NCBI GenBank assembly: GCA_017513135.1
Contig: JAFWDH010000001.1
Coordinates: forward strand, 1 to 64,000
Direction of reading: 5' to 3'
DNA: 64,000 bases
DNA from: Oscillospiraceae bacterium
GTDB taxonomy: Bacteria; Bacillota; Clostridia; Oscillospirales; Ruminococcaceae
Positions 44,701 to 53,271 of this stretch are shown in pieces. The position numbers were made by a program, and so were the translations under genes. The notes below the pieces were generated by a model that saw only the letters and a program-made list of their open reading frames with translations, made no database searches and had not been told where the DNA came from. Every line of letters starts with the position of its first letter. The first letter of the stretch is position 1.

Positions 44701-45089
44701 ACGGCGAGAGGACGGGAACGGCAGCTTCATATGTGATGTTGTATTCCGGAGACAGAAGAGAGTACTGGTACTATACCTGCGGATGGAGATGGAACCAGCC
44801 GCACGGGAATTTCTCCGCATCCTGCTACGGAAGCAGCCCTGCCGACGGAGTGGATTACGTAACCGACGGACAGCTGGTCGACGGACTGTTCGAAGGTCAG
44901 AGGACCATAACACCGGACGGTGAGGACACCTTCTATCTGACCTATACCTCGGGACATCCGGAGTTACTGGAGGAAGAGGAGTCTGACGGGACCATAGATG
45001 TAGTAGGATATACCAGCGACAGATGGGACTGGATCGGTATGGATGACGAGGCGGTCAAAGACAGGACCGGACTGCCGTACGTGTACTGA
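41706..45089 (+). CDS. Zinc-ribbon, acidic repeat and MORN-like membrane protein, paralogue B
   Basis: An 1127-residue protein. Residues 1-27 form a zinc ribbon ('CSHCGARIPENASFCYKCG'). Residues about 40-750 are strongly acidic, rich in Glu, Ala, Thr and Pro and largely disordered, with ten-residue repeats at about 438-541. A basic stretch and membrane helix lie at about 750-779, followed by TPR-like helices ('QGDIAAAAAEYNLALEIRPDSP') and the shared C-terminal domain with 'DVVGYTSDRWDWIGMDDEA'. The architecture implies a cytoplasmic ribbon and acidic tail, with the rest outside. Unknown function; AGGAGG precedes the ATG. Confidence 0.88.
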   Translation: MLFCSHCGARIPENASFCYKCGTKVVIPEWDTEFRHEDEIKEGGSGLQAAPVPADTEHPAQADLNYSDTAAGTENPVTVQSSVEVGDDSVPTAPAAEKETGETEKDLPEETPVSAPSEEIKGEQTGTESFTETASQSDEPAVTDAVSEALQETEESVSAEGQAEMDLQTENAYEPETAPADATENGDTGTVVQEPEKEDRNESVTEDDTHDVAGNDAAEDETAVTHHEAEAAEDLPVPENDETVSDSCVTGPEHVEEPEEVAAEEALEVTEIPAEETEGPASGTPVTEPEHAEKSKEAAEGEGPETAEAAMAEEGLEYESSITEDEHAELPQNDETPDTVNAVELQKVDEVSEVTPAAPAETEHEDHFGEDDLLRVLEELRPRNNTEDAMSCTPGSDLTAEVESIRRLFSEMDMAEDSLTAIGSSGQGMMPAQMTAAEETVTEEPIAEETLTDELTAEETSIEEPAAEETAVEESEAEEPAVEETVIGEPAAEETAVEEPAAEEAAVQEPAAEDTAVEETAIEETSDEEPTAEEKAAEATAEDEAGNAIPSVNYLHAARKERFVPNYLAAASRTAEPEKEEEPKEESEEEPIQYGREEEKHPSDSLAETEALLQKAYATLMLDEARVPQMPKTLTEEITKETDAETEKEIPRSDVGLPENEAAEETENTAEGITVGSEPETAGDEDTVIAEENADVITEETAAVQEGPAAEVVSEEKGAGEEEDIISSVKTDSPSTSEPIKVNQGMEDKKAADRKRKGSLIAFLAIAAAIAGFLWYYLSLPENVYTRHLRRADKAAQQGDIAAAAAEYNLALEIRPDSPIASDKLREYWNVVSTEADDLAQRSQFEQALEKAKLLKQINPEKAGDAAIVVERILSAWASAAVVGGNENDVDQVLTIARTELSESGYDRIAAVVRDTRARISYSGYFTRMGDRCLELNAAEDRSYILSLMDEMVTDIAEYAAQGGTFPVRTGSNPLGAEAAFYYEEGNALQIYIGEFDEYGERTGTAASYVMLYSGDRREYWYYTCGWRWNQPHGNFSASCYGSSPADGVDYVTDGQLVDGLFEGQRTITPDGEDTFYLTYTSGHPELLEEEESDGTIDVVGYTSDRWDWIGMDDEAVKDRTGLPYVY
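43018..43330 (+). repeat. 30-base in-frame repeats encoding EEPAAEETAV-type decapeptides
   Basis: About ten copies of a ten-codon unit, consensus EEPAAEETAV, with one five-residue insertion. Copies vary mainly in the last three positions. The region is inside paralogue B, 5' of its membrane helix. Repeat number may vary between strains. Confidence 0.85.
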
Positions 45090-45150
45090 GATACAACACC
45101 GTAATTCTGTCTGAGAAAGCGGGAATACTTCTGAGCGGAGGTGGTACAGG

Positions 45151-46524
45151 ATGCAGTGTCCTAACTGCGGACAGACGATACCTGAGGGGAACGCGGTCTG
45201 TCTGCAATGCGGTATGGCTCTGACTGATAAAGGACCGGCTCTGTCCGGAAAACCGGACGTTATGTCCCGGATAGGTGGGGAAGACCCGGATACGGCTCCT
45301 GAACAGGCCAGGGAGACTCCGGGGGATGACCTTCTGCCGGGCACCGGTCTGACGGGTGAAGAACGGCCGGACGATGACGAAGAAACAGACGATCCGGAGG
45401 AGAGCGGGATCAGGACAGTCGCCGCGATAATAGCTGCGGTGGTCTTTATAGCGGTCGGAGTGCTAGTCTACAACAATCTTCCCGAGAGCCGTTTCAAACG
45501 TTACATAAAAAAAGCCCGCACGGCGTATGAGACAGGAAGCTATACAGAGGCTGCGGAGATCTATCACAAAGCCCTTGTGATACACGAAGATTCAGAAGTT
45601 GTGCTGGCTGGACTTGATGAGCTTTACGGAACAGTCGCGGATCTTTCAGCCGCCGCGTACATGAGCGGCCGGTTCGAGACCGGTGTGGAGGAAGCGAAGA
45701 CGCTTTTTGTCATAAAACCGGACGCCACGGAGCAGAATATCGATGTGTTGGAGACTGCGTACAGGTCGTGGGCGCTGTACCTGGCAGAGCAGGGAACCGA
45801 AACTGAAGTCGATGCGCTCCTGGAACAGGCTTCTTCTGACCTTCCTCAGAACAGCATTGAGCGGATAAGGCATGAGACAGACAATGTGTATCAGCTTAAA
45901 ACCCTGAGCGCGAAGCTGAGCGAGATCGCAGAAACGATAAAGACTGCGGATGCCGGATCTGACCATGCTTCTGTATTCCGGATGCTGGAAGAAGCTTACC
46001 CGCTTCTCACTGAGTTCAGGGAGAGAGACGGGAACGTGCCGGTAAGATTCCCGGATGACGGGGGAGAGAGCGGAACGGAGTTCAACACTGACGGCAGCAG
46101 CATTCAGGTGTATGTGGGAGGGCTCAGTTCCGGAAGGGTCAGGAACGGTGAAGCCAGGACTTACTTCATCTCGTCAGCCAGTTCAGGCAGCGCTTCTTAC
46201 GAGTTCTTTGAATCCGTGTGGGCGGAGAACGACCCGAAAGGCGAGTTCAGGGAACTGGACTACGGAGACGGTCCCGGAGAGGCGCCTACAGGGGTGATAA
46301 CCGGCACTGTGAACGAGGGTCACTATGACGGGGAGATCAGACATACCCGCGGAGATGTGACCTACAACATGAGATTCTCAAACGGTAAAGTCGAGGTGCT
46401 GGATACAGTTGACCCGAACGGGGATAGTAACAACGTCGTAGGCTATACTGACGACGGTGACAACTGGCTCGTTTTCAGCGACAGCGCACTAAGCAGCATA
46501 TACGGAGTGAGATATCTCCATTGA
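45151..46524 (+). CDS. Zinc-ribbon membrane protein with C-terminal MORN-like domain, paralogue C
   Basis: A 457-residue protein. Residues 1-24 are a zinc ribbon ('CPNCGQTIPEGNAVCLQCG'), 30-87 a short acidic linker, and 89-110 a membrane helix. TPR-like helices ('TGSYTEAAEIYHKALVIHEDSEV') follow, then the shared C-terminal domain with 'NVVGYTDDGDNWLVFSDSA'. It is a compact version of paralogue B. GGAGGTGG precedes the ATG. Third of four genes in the same direction, spaced 40-65 bases apart, so an operon is likely. Confidence 0.87.
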   Translation: MQCPNCGQTIPEGNAVCLQCGMALTDKGPALSGKPDVMSRIGGEDPDTAPEQARETPGDDLLPGTGLTGEERPDDDEETDDPEESGIRTVAAIIAAVVFIAVGVLVYNNLPESRFKRYIKKARTAYETGSYTEAAEIYHKALVIHEDSEVVLAGLDELYGTVADLSAAAYMSGRFETGVEEAKTLFVIKPDATEQNIDVLETAYRSWALYLAEQGTETEVDALLEQASSDLPQNSIERIRHETDNVYQLKTLSAKLSEIAETIKTADAGSDHASVFRMLEEAYPLLTEFRERDGNVPVRFPDDGGESGTEFNTDGSSIQVYVGGLSSGRVRNGEARTYFISSASSGSASYEFFESVWAENDPKGEFRELDYGDGPGEAPTGVITGTVNEGHYDGEIRHTRGDVTYNMRFSNGKVEVLDTVDPNGDSNNVVGYTDDGDNWLVFSDSALSSIYGVRYLH

Positions 46525-46567
46525 TCATATCAACAGTCTTTGTAACGGTAGTTCGGAGGAACAGACG

Positions 46568-48172
46568 ATGAACGTATTGACGACCAGAGTGGAAAACGTG
46601 AGCGTGTACCGCAGGGGTGCGGAAGTCATCAGAAGGGGAACGGCCCAGCTGTCGGAAGGGACACAGAAACTGTATGTCCTGGGACTTACACAGAGCGCAA
46701 GGCTTGATACAGTGCGGCTCTTCAGCAGCGACGGCATCAAATGCACCAATCAGAGATTCGAAACATACGGAGACAATCTGGATGAGAAGGAGTCGGATGC
46801 CCTGCAGAGGCAGATCGATGAGATAGAGAGGCAGATAGGTATCCGCGAGATGCAGATCGATATGTGGAAATCCAACGGCGATTTCACGAACCGGTCGGCT
46901 CAGTCACCATCAGAGGTGCAGGAGTACATAGAGAAGCTTCCTGAAAGGATAGAGAGCCTGTACGGACAGATCCTTGAGGGAAAGAAGAAGAAAGACGAGC
47001 TTGAGAAGCAAAAGGAAGAAGCCCTCAAAAAAGAGGAGCTGCCGGCGGTGATAGTTGATATCACAACGGAAAGAACGGGCTCCTGCCCGTTTGAACTGAG
47101 ATACTTTGACGACGCGGCGGAATGGAGCCCTGTATATGAAATGTATACGGATGGTGAAGGACCCGTCGATGTCCGGCTGAAGGCAAAGATAACCGAGCAT
47201 ACAGGCGAGGACTGGCTCGGCGTCTCCGTCAGCCTGTTTACCGGAAACCCCGCATCGGGAAGCACGCTGCCGGAACTCGGACCTGTTTATCTGGATTTCC
47301 GGACTGAACAGCCGATGCTCAGGATGAACGCGTTTATGGGCGCCGGCGCTGCCCCCAGAGCAGGAATGATGAAAGCCCAGAGTTTCGAAACGGAAGAAGC
47401 AATGGAAGCTCCGATGATGGCTATGGCCAGCGCGGATATGCGCATCGTTACAGACGACGCGGAGGTCAGCGATGATGACACGATGACGGAGTACATCATC
47501 CCCGGAAAGAGGGATATTCTGGACAACTATGACGGGACAGTAGCGGATCTGCAGAGCTATCAGATCCCGGCGAAGTATGAGGTAGCCGCTGCCCCTTCAG
47601 CAGACACCAGAGCATTCCTGACTGCCAGAGTCAGGACAGAGGACATTCCGTTCACGACCAGGGTGAACGCAGGGGTGTTCCTCAGGGATAAGTACCTCGG
47701 TACGGTCTCTGTCGACCCCGATCTCACAAAGGAAGAAATCGTCATCACTCTCGGCGAGGAGGAAAGGATCAAGCTCAGCAGGAAGGAAGTCTCCAGAAAG
47801 GCCTCCAATGCATTCCTCAAGGGACTGAGAACAGTGGATCATGTGTTCGAGACCAGGATCACCAACATCTCCGGCAGTGAGATGACAGTCAAGCTCTCGG
47901 ATCAGGTCCCGGTATCCCGTGAGAAGGACATAACTGTCGAGGTGAAGGAACTGTCCGGAATGGAGATGGATGACAAGACCGGAATAGTGACTGGCTCGTT
48001 CTCCGTGCCCGGAGGCCAGACCCTTGTAAAGGAACTGTCGTATAAAGTCTCCTGGCCTAAGGACAAGAAACTGAACGAGACGAAGTCAGCTTCCGGCACC
48101 AGAAGATGTCCGAGCTGCGGATCCGTCGTGACCGGAAGGTTCTGCCCTGTCTGCGGATCTTTAGTTGACTGA
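46568..48172 (+). CDS. MuiA-like DUF4139 protein with C-terminal zinc ribbon
   Basis: A 534-residue protein of the mucoidy inhibitor MuiA family. The N-terminal DUF4140 part ('VSVYRRGAEVIRRGTAQL') is followed by a coiled coil at about 75-155, and a beta-rich DUF4139 domain with 'LRYFDDAAEWSPVYEMYTDG'. The last 23 residues form a zinc ribbon ('CPSCGSVVTGRFCPVCGS'), unusual for the family. No signal peptide or membrane helix is seen. A Met/Ala-rich insert lies at about 255-290. CGGAGGA precedes the ATG. Its ribbon matches those of the two proteins upstream, suggesting a shared assembly. Confidence 0.87.
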   Translation: MNVLTTRVENVSVYRRGAEVIRRGTAQLSEGTQKLYVLGLTQSARLDTVRLFSSDGIKCTNQRFETYGDNLDEKESDALQRQIDEIERQIGIREMQIDMWKSNGDFTNRSAQSPSEVQEYIEKLPERIESLYGQILEGKKKKDELEKQKEEALKKEELPAVIVDITTERTGSCPFELRYFDDAAEWSPVYEMYTDGEGPVDVRLKAKITEHTGEDWLGVSVSLFTGNPASGSTLPELGPVYLDFRTEQPMLRMNAFMGAGAAPRAGMMKAQSFETEEAMEAPMMAMASADMRIVTDDAEVSDDDTMTEYIIPGKRDILDNYDGTVADLQSYQIPAKYEVAAAPSADTRAFLTARVRTEDIPFTTRVNAGVFLRDKYLGTVSVDPDLTKEEIVITLGEEERIKLSRKEVSRKASNAFLKGLRTVDHVFETRITNISGSEMTVKLSDQVPVSREKDITVEVKELSGMEMDDKTGIVTGSFSVPGGQTLVKELSYKVSWPKDKKLNETKSASGTRRCPSCGSVVTGRFCPVCGSLVD

Positions 48173-48184
48173 ACAGCCTGATAT

Positions 48185-48219
48185 AAAGAGAGAACCGTCA
48201 AACTGACGGTTCTCTCTTT
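48185..48219. terminator. Bidirectional terminator
   Basis: Sixteen-base arms AAAGAGAGAACCGTCA and TGACGGTTCTCTCTTT with an AAC loop sit between convergent genes. Confidence 0.9.
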
Positions 48220-48239
48220 CTGTATTCAACTGTTTCAGA

Positions 48240-49427
48240 TCATTCAGTACCGAGATCTCTTCTGATGGATTCGTGCCTCGGACGGGCTTCTTCTGACCAC
48301 TTGGGGCCCGAGGCATACATCTCAGCCAGCTCGGCGAGTGCCGCGGGCACATCGATGCCCTGCGGACACGCATGCGCGCACTGGCCGCAGCCTATGCAGG
48401 CAGAGGGCCTCTTCTCCTCCGGAAGTCCGTCTATGCGCACTGAGGCGGTGGTCGTCGCGGCATATTTGTAATCGTTGTAGCATTCCAGAAGATAAGGAAT
48501 ATCCAGTTCCATGGGACATCCGGCGCAGCAGTATCTGCACTGGGTGCATGGCACGCCTTTCTTGAGGCTCTCTGCTATCTCGGACAGTGTGTCCTTTTCT
48601 TCCTCAGTGAGAGGATCATATTCCCTGAAGGTGTTCAGGTTGTCCTCTACCTGAGAGACCTCGTTCATTCCCGACAGTACCATCTTTATGTTATCCAGGC
48701 CCTGCAGGAATCGGAAAGCATATGAGGCGTCTGAAGCGTCCGGACGGAAAGCTTTGAGCTTTGCGGAGTTCTCATCCGACAGGACAGCAAGTTTGCCGCC
48801 TCTGCAGGGCTCCATGACCCAGACACCGAGTCCGTGCTCGGTTATGATCTCATACTTTCTTTTAGCATTCTGCAGAGTCCAGTCGAGATAGTTGCACTGG
48901 ATCTGAACGAACTCGAACATTCCCTCATATTTGTTGAGCAGATACTCAAGAAGCTCGGGACCGCCGTGGAACGAGAATCCGAGATGCCTGATCCTGCCCT
49001 CTTCCTTGAGTTTCAGGATGTCGGGAATGATATGGTATTCCTCGCTCTCATATATCTTGACAGACCATTCGTTGATGTTGTGCAGAAGATAGAAATCGAA
49101 GTAGTCGGTCTCGCATTTTCTCAGGGACACGTTGAACAGGGCTATGTTGTCGACCGGACCGGGAAGAGAATGCCCCGGGAATTTGTCCGCGAGATAGTAA
49201 CTGTCTCTCGGGTATTTTCTGAGAGCTTCAGCAACGGCTATCTCAGAGTTGCCGCCGAGATAAGGGTAGGCGGTGTCGAAGTAATTCACTCCGTTCTCGA
49301 TGGCCAGATCGAACATTGTGTTGACCTTTTCCTGATCTATGGTTCCTGTGGCGGGGTCCATCGCGAACCTCATGCAGCCGAATCCCAGTCTGGAAAGCTT
49401 TATTCCGTTGAAATCACTGTATATCAT
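48240..49427 (-). CDS. Aldo/keto reductase with C-terminal 4Fe-4S domain
   Basis: A 395-residue protein: an aldo/keto reductase barrel ('GFGCMRFAMDP', catalytic Tyr in 'NYFDTAYPYLGG', Lys in 'LADKFP', His-like position in 'YLLHNINE') followed by ferredoxin-like motifs 'CTQCRYCCAGCP' and 'CIGCGQCAHACP'. The Fe-S type occurs widely in anaerobes; substrate unknown. ATG 49427 has AAGGAG upstream. 23 bases after an alpha/beta hydrolase gene, so probably cotranscribed with it. Confidence 0.93.
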   Translation of the reverse strand: MIYSDFNGIKLSRLGFGCMRFAMDPATGTIDQEKVNTMFDLAIENGVNYFDTAYPYLGGNSEIAVAEALRKYPRDSYYLADKFPGHSLPGPVDNIALFNVSLRKCETDYFDFYLLHNINEWSVKIYESEEYHIIPDILKLKEEGRIRHLGFSFHGGPELLEYLLNKYEGMFEFVQIQCNYLDWTLQNAKRKYEIITEHGLGVWVMEPCRGGKLAVLSDENSAKLKAFRPDASDASYAFRFLQGLDNIKMVLSGMNEVSQVEDNLNTFREYDPLTEEEKDTLSEIAESLKKGVPCTQCRYCCAGCPMELDIPYLLECYNDYKYAATTTASVRIDGLPEEKRPSACIGCGQCAHACPQGIDVPAALAELAEMYASGPKWSEEARPRHESIRRDLGTE

Positions 49428-49450
49428 TATTCTTCTCCTTGGTATTGAGT

Positions 49451-50425
49451 TCAGATGACGCAGTTTTCCTGTTCCATCACCTTGCGGCATTTTTCCCTTA
49501 GCATGCGCTTGAACTTATCAGGTTCATCGTTCATCGGATTGTGCCCTGAATCTTCGAACCAGACCAGCTCCTTGTCAGGGGCTTCTATCATATTGTACCA
49601 GTCCTCCACGAGCTCAGACGGCGTGTTCATGTCGAGCCTTCCGTCAAAGATATAGAATCTCGTGTCAAACCTTGTGCATGTTTTCGGGAAACAGGTAGGA
49701 CCGATCTCTTCCCACATAGCCTTAAGGACTCTCTTGTATCCGAGAACCAGTCCGACGATATCGCTGAGGCTGTATTCGCGGGACCTGAGCATCGGAACGA
49801 CCATGGCATCCCAGTAGTTGTCCTTGCCCTCTTTTTTTGAGTAGCCGCCGTACTTCATAAGGATGCGGCGCTGCACCATCATGCCGTCAAACCCGCCCTT
49901 GTACTGGCCGGTCACGGGAGGACCTACCTTCTCAAGCTTTCTGACTGATTCCTCATCCCCGGCTTCCTTTGCTGCTCTCAGCGTGAAATCATAGCTGATC
50001 TCTTCGTTGCGGGTATTGTCCACTACCTGGCCGAAGCCGAACAGAGCCGCAATCTTTTCCGGGTATCTGCTTATGAGCCATACTCCTAGCTCGCTGCCCC
50101 AGCTGCCTCCTATGACGAATATCTTGTCCTTGCCGAACTTTCTGCACAGCCATTCCGTGAGTTCAGCGGCGTCATCGGTCAGCCTTTCGACAGTAAGAGT
50201 GTCTTCAGACACTCCCCAGTATGATCCGCCGGAACCTCGCTGGTCCCATGTGACCACGGTGAAGGTGTCCAGAAGATCTCTGTGATGCGTCATGATGTCG
50301 TGGCGGTTGCAGACGCCCGGACCTCCGTGCAGGAAGAGCAGGACGGGCTTTGAGGGATCATCGGTGACGTAGTGTATCTTCTGCATCACGCCGCCGAGAA
50401 GGACCTTTTCCTTTACATCTGTCAT
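49451..50425 (-). CDS. Alpha/beta hydrolase, proline iminopeptidase-like
   Basis: A 324-residue hydrolase. 'FLHGGPGVCNR' is the oxyanion loop of the S33 peptidase branch, 'VIGGSWGSELGVWL' the nucleophile elbow (Ser in GGSWGS), 'YIFDGRLDMNTP' the acid, and 'FEDSGHNPMNDEP' the histidine. Family S33 members remove N-terminal proline or act as epoxide or ester hydrolases. Cytoplasmic. Near an amino acid symporter, which would fit a peptide role, though weakly. Confidence 0.9.
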   Translation of the reverse strand: MTDVKEKVLLGGVMQKIHYVTDDPSKPVLLFLHGGPGVCNRHDIMTHHRDLLDTFTVVTWDQRGSGGSYWGVSEDTLTVERLTDDAAELTEWLCRKFGKDKIFVIGGSWGSELGVWLISRYPEKIAALFGFGQVVDNTRNEEISYDFTLRAAKEAGDEESVRKLEKVGPPVTGQYKGGFDGMMVQRRILMKYGGYSKKEGKDNYWDAMVVPMLRSREYSLSDIVGLVLGYKRVLKAMWEEIGPTCFPKTCTRFDTRFYIFDGRLDMNTPSELVEDWYNMIEAPDKELVWFEDSGHNPMNDEPDKFKRMLREKCRKVMEQENCVI

Positions 50426-50460
50426 TTTGAACTGCCTTTCTCAGACCATAGAGGTCATAT

Positions 50461-51852
50461 TTATTTCTTTCGGGCGAAATAATTCTTTGCCATAGCGGTC
50501 ACGGTACCCGAGAGTCCGAGAACTGCTACAAGGTTCGGTATCGTCATTATCCCGTTCAGCGTGTCAGAGATCCTGTATGCGAGGCCGAGCGGAACTGTCG
50601 CACCGTATACAACGGCGGCGATGAAGACGATTTTGTATATACCGGAGAATCTGCGGCTGCCCGTAAGGAACTCGAGACATCTGACCCCGTACAGAGACCA
50701 GGTGATCATTGTCGTGAAGGCGAACAGCAGCAGGGACACCGCAACTGACAGGCTGCCGAACTTGTCTCCGAATACTGTGGCGAACGCATCGATCGGCAGG
50801 ACGTTCTTGTCGCCTGTCACATACTCAATCCCGACGCCGCTCATAAGAACAGCGAGGCATGTGATGGTGCATATCACTATCGTGTCGAAGAAGACTTCAA
50901 GCATGCCGTACAGTCCCTGCTCGACCGGGTCCTCAGTATCGGAACCGGCATGAGCTATCGGGGCTGATCCCTGGCCGGCTTCGTTGGAGAACAGGCCGCG
51001 GCCGAGACCGCTGCTGACGGCATTCTTGAGAGTAATGCCGACCGCTCCGCCTATCACCGCCTTGGGTGTGAAAGCGCCCCTGAATATCGATACTATGACG
51101 GATGGGAGCGATGTGATGTGAGCGGCGATGACGATCACCGCGCACACGATATAGATGACGCTCATGAGCGGTATCAGAGCCTCGGCGGCATGAGCTATCC
51201 TCTTGATGCCGCCCACGATGACAAGGGCCAGGGCTGCTGCGGAGACTATGCCTATAACGAGAGATATCACACTGCTCTTTTCAGCTGCCTGCGGGATGAA
51301 TGAGGTAATGGCGGTGTTTATGGCGGTGACCATGGAACTGATCTGGCTGAGACAGCCTATGCCGAAAGAAGCCACCGTGCCTGCGACCGCGAAGATCACG
51401 GCCAGCCATTTCCAGCTCTTTCCGAGACCGTCGGTTATGTAATACATCGGGCCGCCCACGTTTTCACCCGCATCGTTTTTCCTGCGGTACTTTATGGCGA
51501 GCGTCACCTCGCTGAATTTCGTGCACATGCCGAAGATGCCGCTGACCCAGAGCCAGAACACTGCGCCGGGTCCGCCGGAGATAATCGCGCCTGAACAGCC
51601 GACGATATTGCCGGTGCCTACGGTAGCGGCCAGAGCTGTAGCTAGGGCTTGCAGAGGCGGTACCGATCCCTTGCCGGAATCACCGGACCTGCTCTTGCCG
51701 AGGCAGGTGCTCATCATCAGCCTGAATCTGGTTATTTGGGGAAGTCCCATCTTTACAGAAAGGTAGATGCCCGTTCCGACGAGAAGTATCATGGTCGGCC
51801 ATCCCCATACTATTCCGTTGAGGAAACTGTTGATCGATTCTATGACATTCAC
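50461..51852 (-). CDS. Sodium:alanine symporter (AGCS family)
   Basis: A 463-residue membrane protein with about ten hydrophobic segments. 'ALATALAATVGTGNIVGCSGAIISGGPGAVFWLWV' and 'GRGLFSNEAGQGSAPIAHA' are AGCS signatures. It takes up alanine or glycine with Na+. Start: GTG 51852 is preferred because AAAGGCG lies 9 bases upstream; earlier GTG and TTG codons (51861, 51858) are too close to it. Confidence 0.93.
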   Translation of the reverse strand: MNVIESINSFLNGIVWGWPTMILLVGTGIYLSVKMGLPQITRFRLMMSTCLGKSRSGDSGKGSVPPLQALATALAATVGTGNIVGCSGAIISGGPGAVFWLWVSGIFGMCTKFSEVTLAIKYRRKNDAGENVGGPMYYITDGLGKSWKWLAVIFAVAGTVASFGIGCLSQISSMVTAINTAITSFIPQAAEKSSVISLVIGIVSAAALALVIVGGIKRIAHAAEALIPLMSVIYIVCAVIVIAAHITSLPSVIVSIFRGAFTPKAVIGGAVGITLKNAVSSGLGRGLFSNEAGQGSAPIAHAGSDTEDPVEQGLYGMLEVFFDTIVICTITCLAVLMSGVGIEYVTGDKNVLPIDAFATVFGDKFGSLSVAVSLLLFAFTTMITWSLYGVRCLEFLTGSRRFSGIYKIVFIAAVVYGATVPLGLAYRISDTLNGIMTIPNLVAVLGLSGTVTAMAKNYFARKK

Positions 51853-51910
51853 CTGCAACACCGCCTTTGATAGTTAGTTTTTATTTGCTGAATGCTGAAC
51901 CGGGAAGGGT

Positions 51911-53110
51911 TCAGGACTCGCTTTTCTTGATAGAAGTTGCGCCGAGGACGATCCCCAGAAGGCAAAGGGGGATAAGGCAGACATAAAGACCTTTGATCGG
52001 ATGCACCCCGACCGTCTCGAAAACATGATGAAGTCCGCTTCCGACAAAGTCCGCAACAAGTACGGCTATGACCTGTACCGAGTGCCTGAGGCTGGTCTGG
52101 GCTGTGACCTTGAGGTCTTCTGGAGCGTGATCATAGAGGAACTGCGCCATGCCGATGATGACCGGTACCAGCTGGATGCCGTTCAGAGCCATCGTAGCAG
52201 TCAGGACCCACGGGTCATTGGTGAGCGCGCAGATGGTCCATCTGAAGGTACCGACTGCGAGAACGACCAGCATGGAGCGTTCCACACCTATCCTCTGCAG
52301 CCATCTCTTTCCGGGACCGAGGTGGAAGGGAAGTTCTGAGAGCCCGAGCACCGCGTGAGCTATGCCTATGATGGCATAATCTCCTCCGAGCTCCTGGGCG
52401 TAGTTGCCGAAATAGGTGTTGTTTACGGAGCTTGCCAGAGAATAGACAAAGAACATGATCATCACGTTCCTCACCTGACGGTCCTTAAGGACGGCAAACA
52501 CCCTCTTGGTGTCAGAACCCTCGTTGGGGGAGACGACGACGCGCTCCACCCTGGAAGACCGGGGCAGAAACAAAGCGATCATGAAAGTCATGGTATAGCT
52601 GGCTATCAGCATCGGAAAGATCGCGGCGATATTTCCCTTGAGGCCGAAACCGGATGCGAAGGACATGATCGAGTAGCCGATCGTTCCGCTCATTCTGATG
52701 GGACCGAACTCCCATCCGTTCTTCCTGCAGAACTCCATGGTTATTGTCTCGTAGACGCTGGATATCGGCGTGAAGAACATCGCGTAGAGTATCCTGAATA
52801 CGCAGATTATGATCAGGTTCCTTGCCCTGCTCATCAGGAAAAGAATGGTGATGGCACATGCAAGCTCCGTACAAAGGACCTTGTTCTTGGTGGAAGCTCT
52901 GTCAGCTATCCTGCCGAGTATCGGAAGGACGAAAAGCGACATGATCTGTATGATGCCGTTGAGAAGACCTATTGTTTTGACGGGCAGGCCGGATTCGGTC
53001 AGGTACAGTGTCAGGAAACTGCCCTGTATCGCAGTTCCGAAATACACTACAAAATAGTAGATATAAAAGATGGCAGGGCTTTTGGGATCGTTCTTGTTAT
53101 ACTTAAGCAC
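51911..53110 (-). CDS. MFS transporter (LacY/nucleoside permease-like)
   Basis: A 399-residue transporter with about twelve membrane segments. 'LNGIIQIMSLFVLPILGRIADRASTKNKVL' holds the loop 2-3 motif, and the layout resembles the MFS_1-like/LacY group. GTG 53110 with AGAGG 8 bases upstream is favoured over GTG 53119, which overlaps the ribosome binding site. Substrate unknown. Confidence 0.88.
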   Translation of the reverse strand: MLKYNKNDPKSPAIFYIYYFVVYFGTAIQGSFLTLYLTESGLPVKTIGLLNGIIQIMSLFVLPILGRIADRASTKNKVLCTELACAITILFLMSRARNLIIICVFRILYAMFFTPISSVYETITMEFCRKNGWEFGPIRMSGTIGYSIMSFASGFGLKGNIAAIFPMLIASYTMTFMIALFLPRSSRVERVVVSPNEGSDTKRVFAVLKDRQVRNVMIMFFVYSLASSVNNTYFGNYAQELGGDYAIIGIAHAVLGLSELPFHLGPGKRWLQRIGVERSMLVVLAVGTFRWTICALTNDPWVLTATMALNGIQLVPVIIGMAQFLYDHAPEDLKVTAQTSLRHSVQVIAVLVADFVGSGLHHVFETVGVHPIKGLYVCLIPLCLLGIVLGATSIKKSES

Positions 53111-53217
53111 TTTATTCACCTCTGTTTTATTACTGTTCTCATACTACCACGTTAAAGCATGCAAGCACAACACTGAAGCCTGCTGCAACGCGTTCCGGAA
53201 CGGTTCGGACAAAATAA

Positions 53218-53249
53218 AAGCGACCGATGCTTTACGGCATCAGCCGCTT
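53218..53249 (-). terminator. Terminator after msrA
   Basis: On the minus strand AAGCGGCTGATGCC and GGCATCGGTCGCTT-type imperfect arms are followed by TTTTATTTT (53211-53219). Confidence 0.75.
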
Positions 53250-53271
53250 CTGAAATGCGGATGCTGTATGT

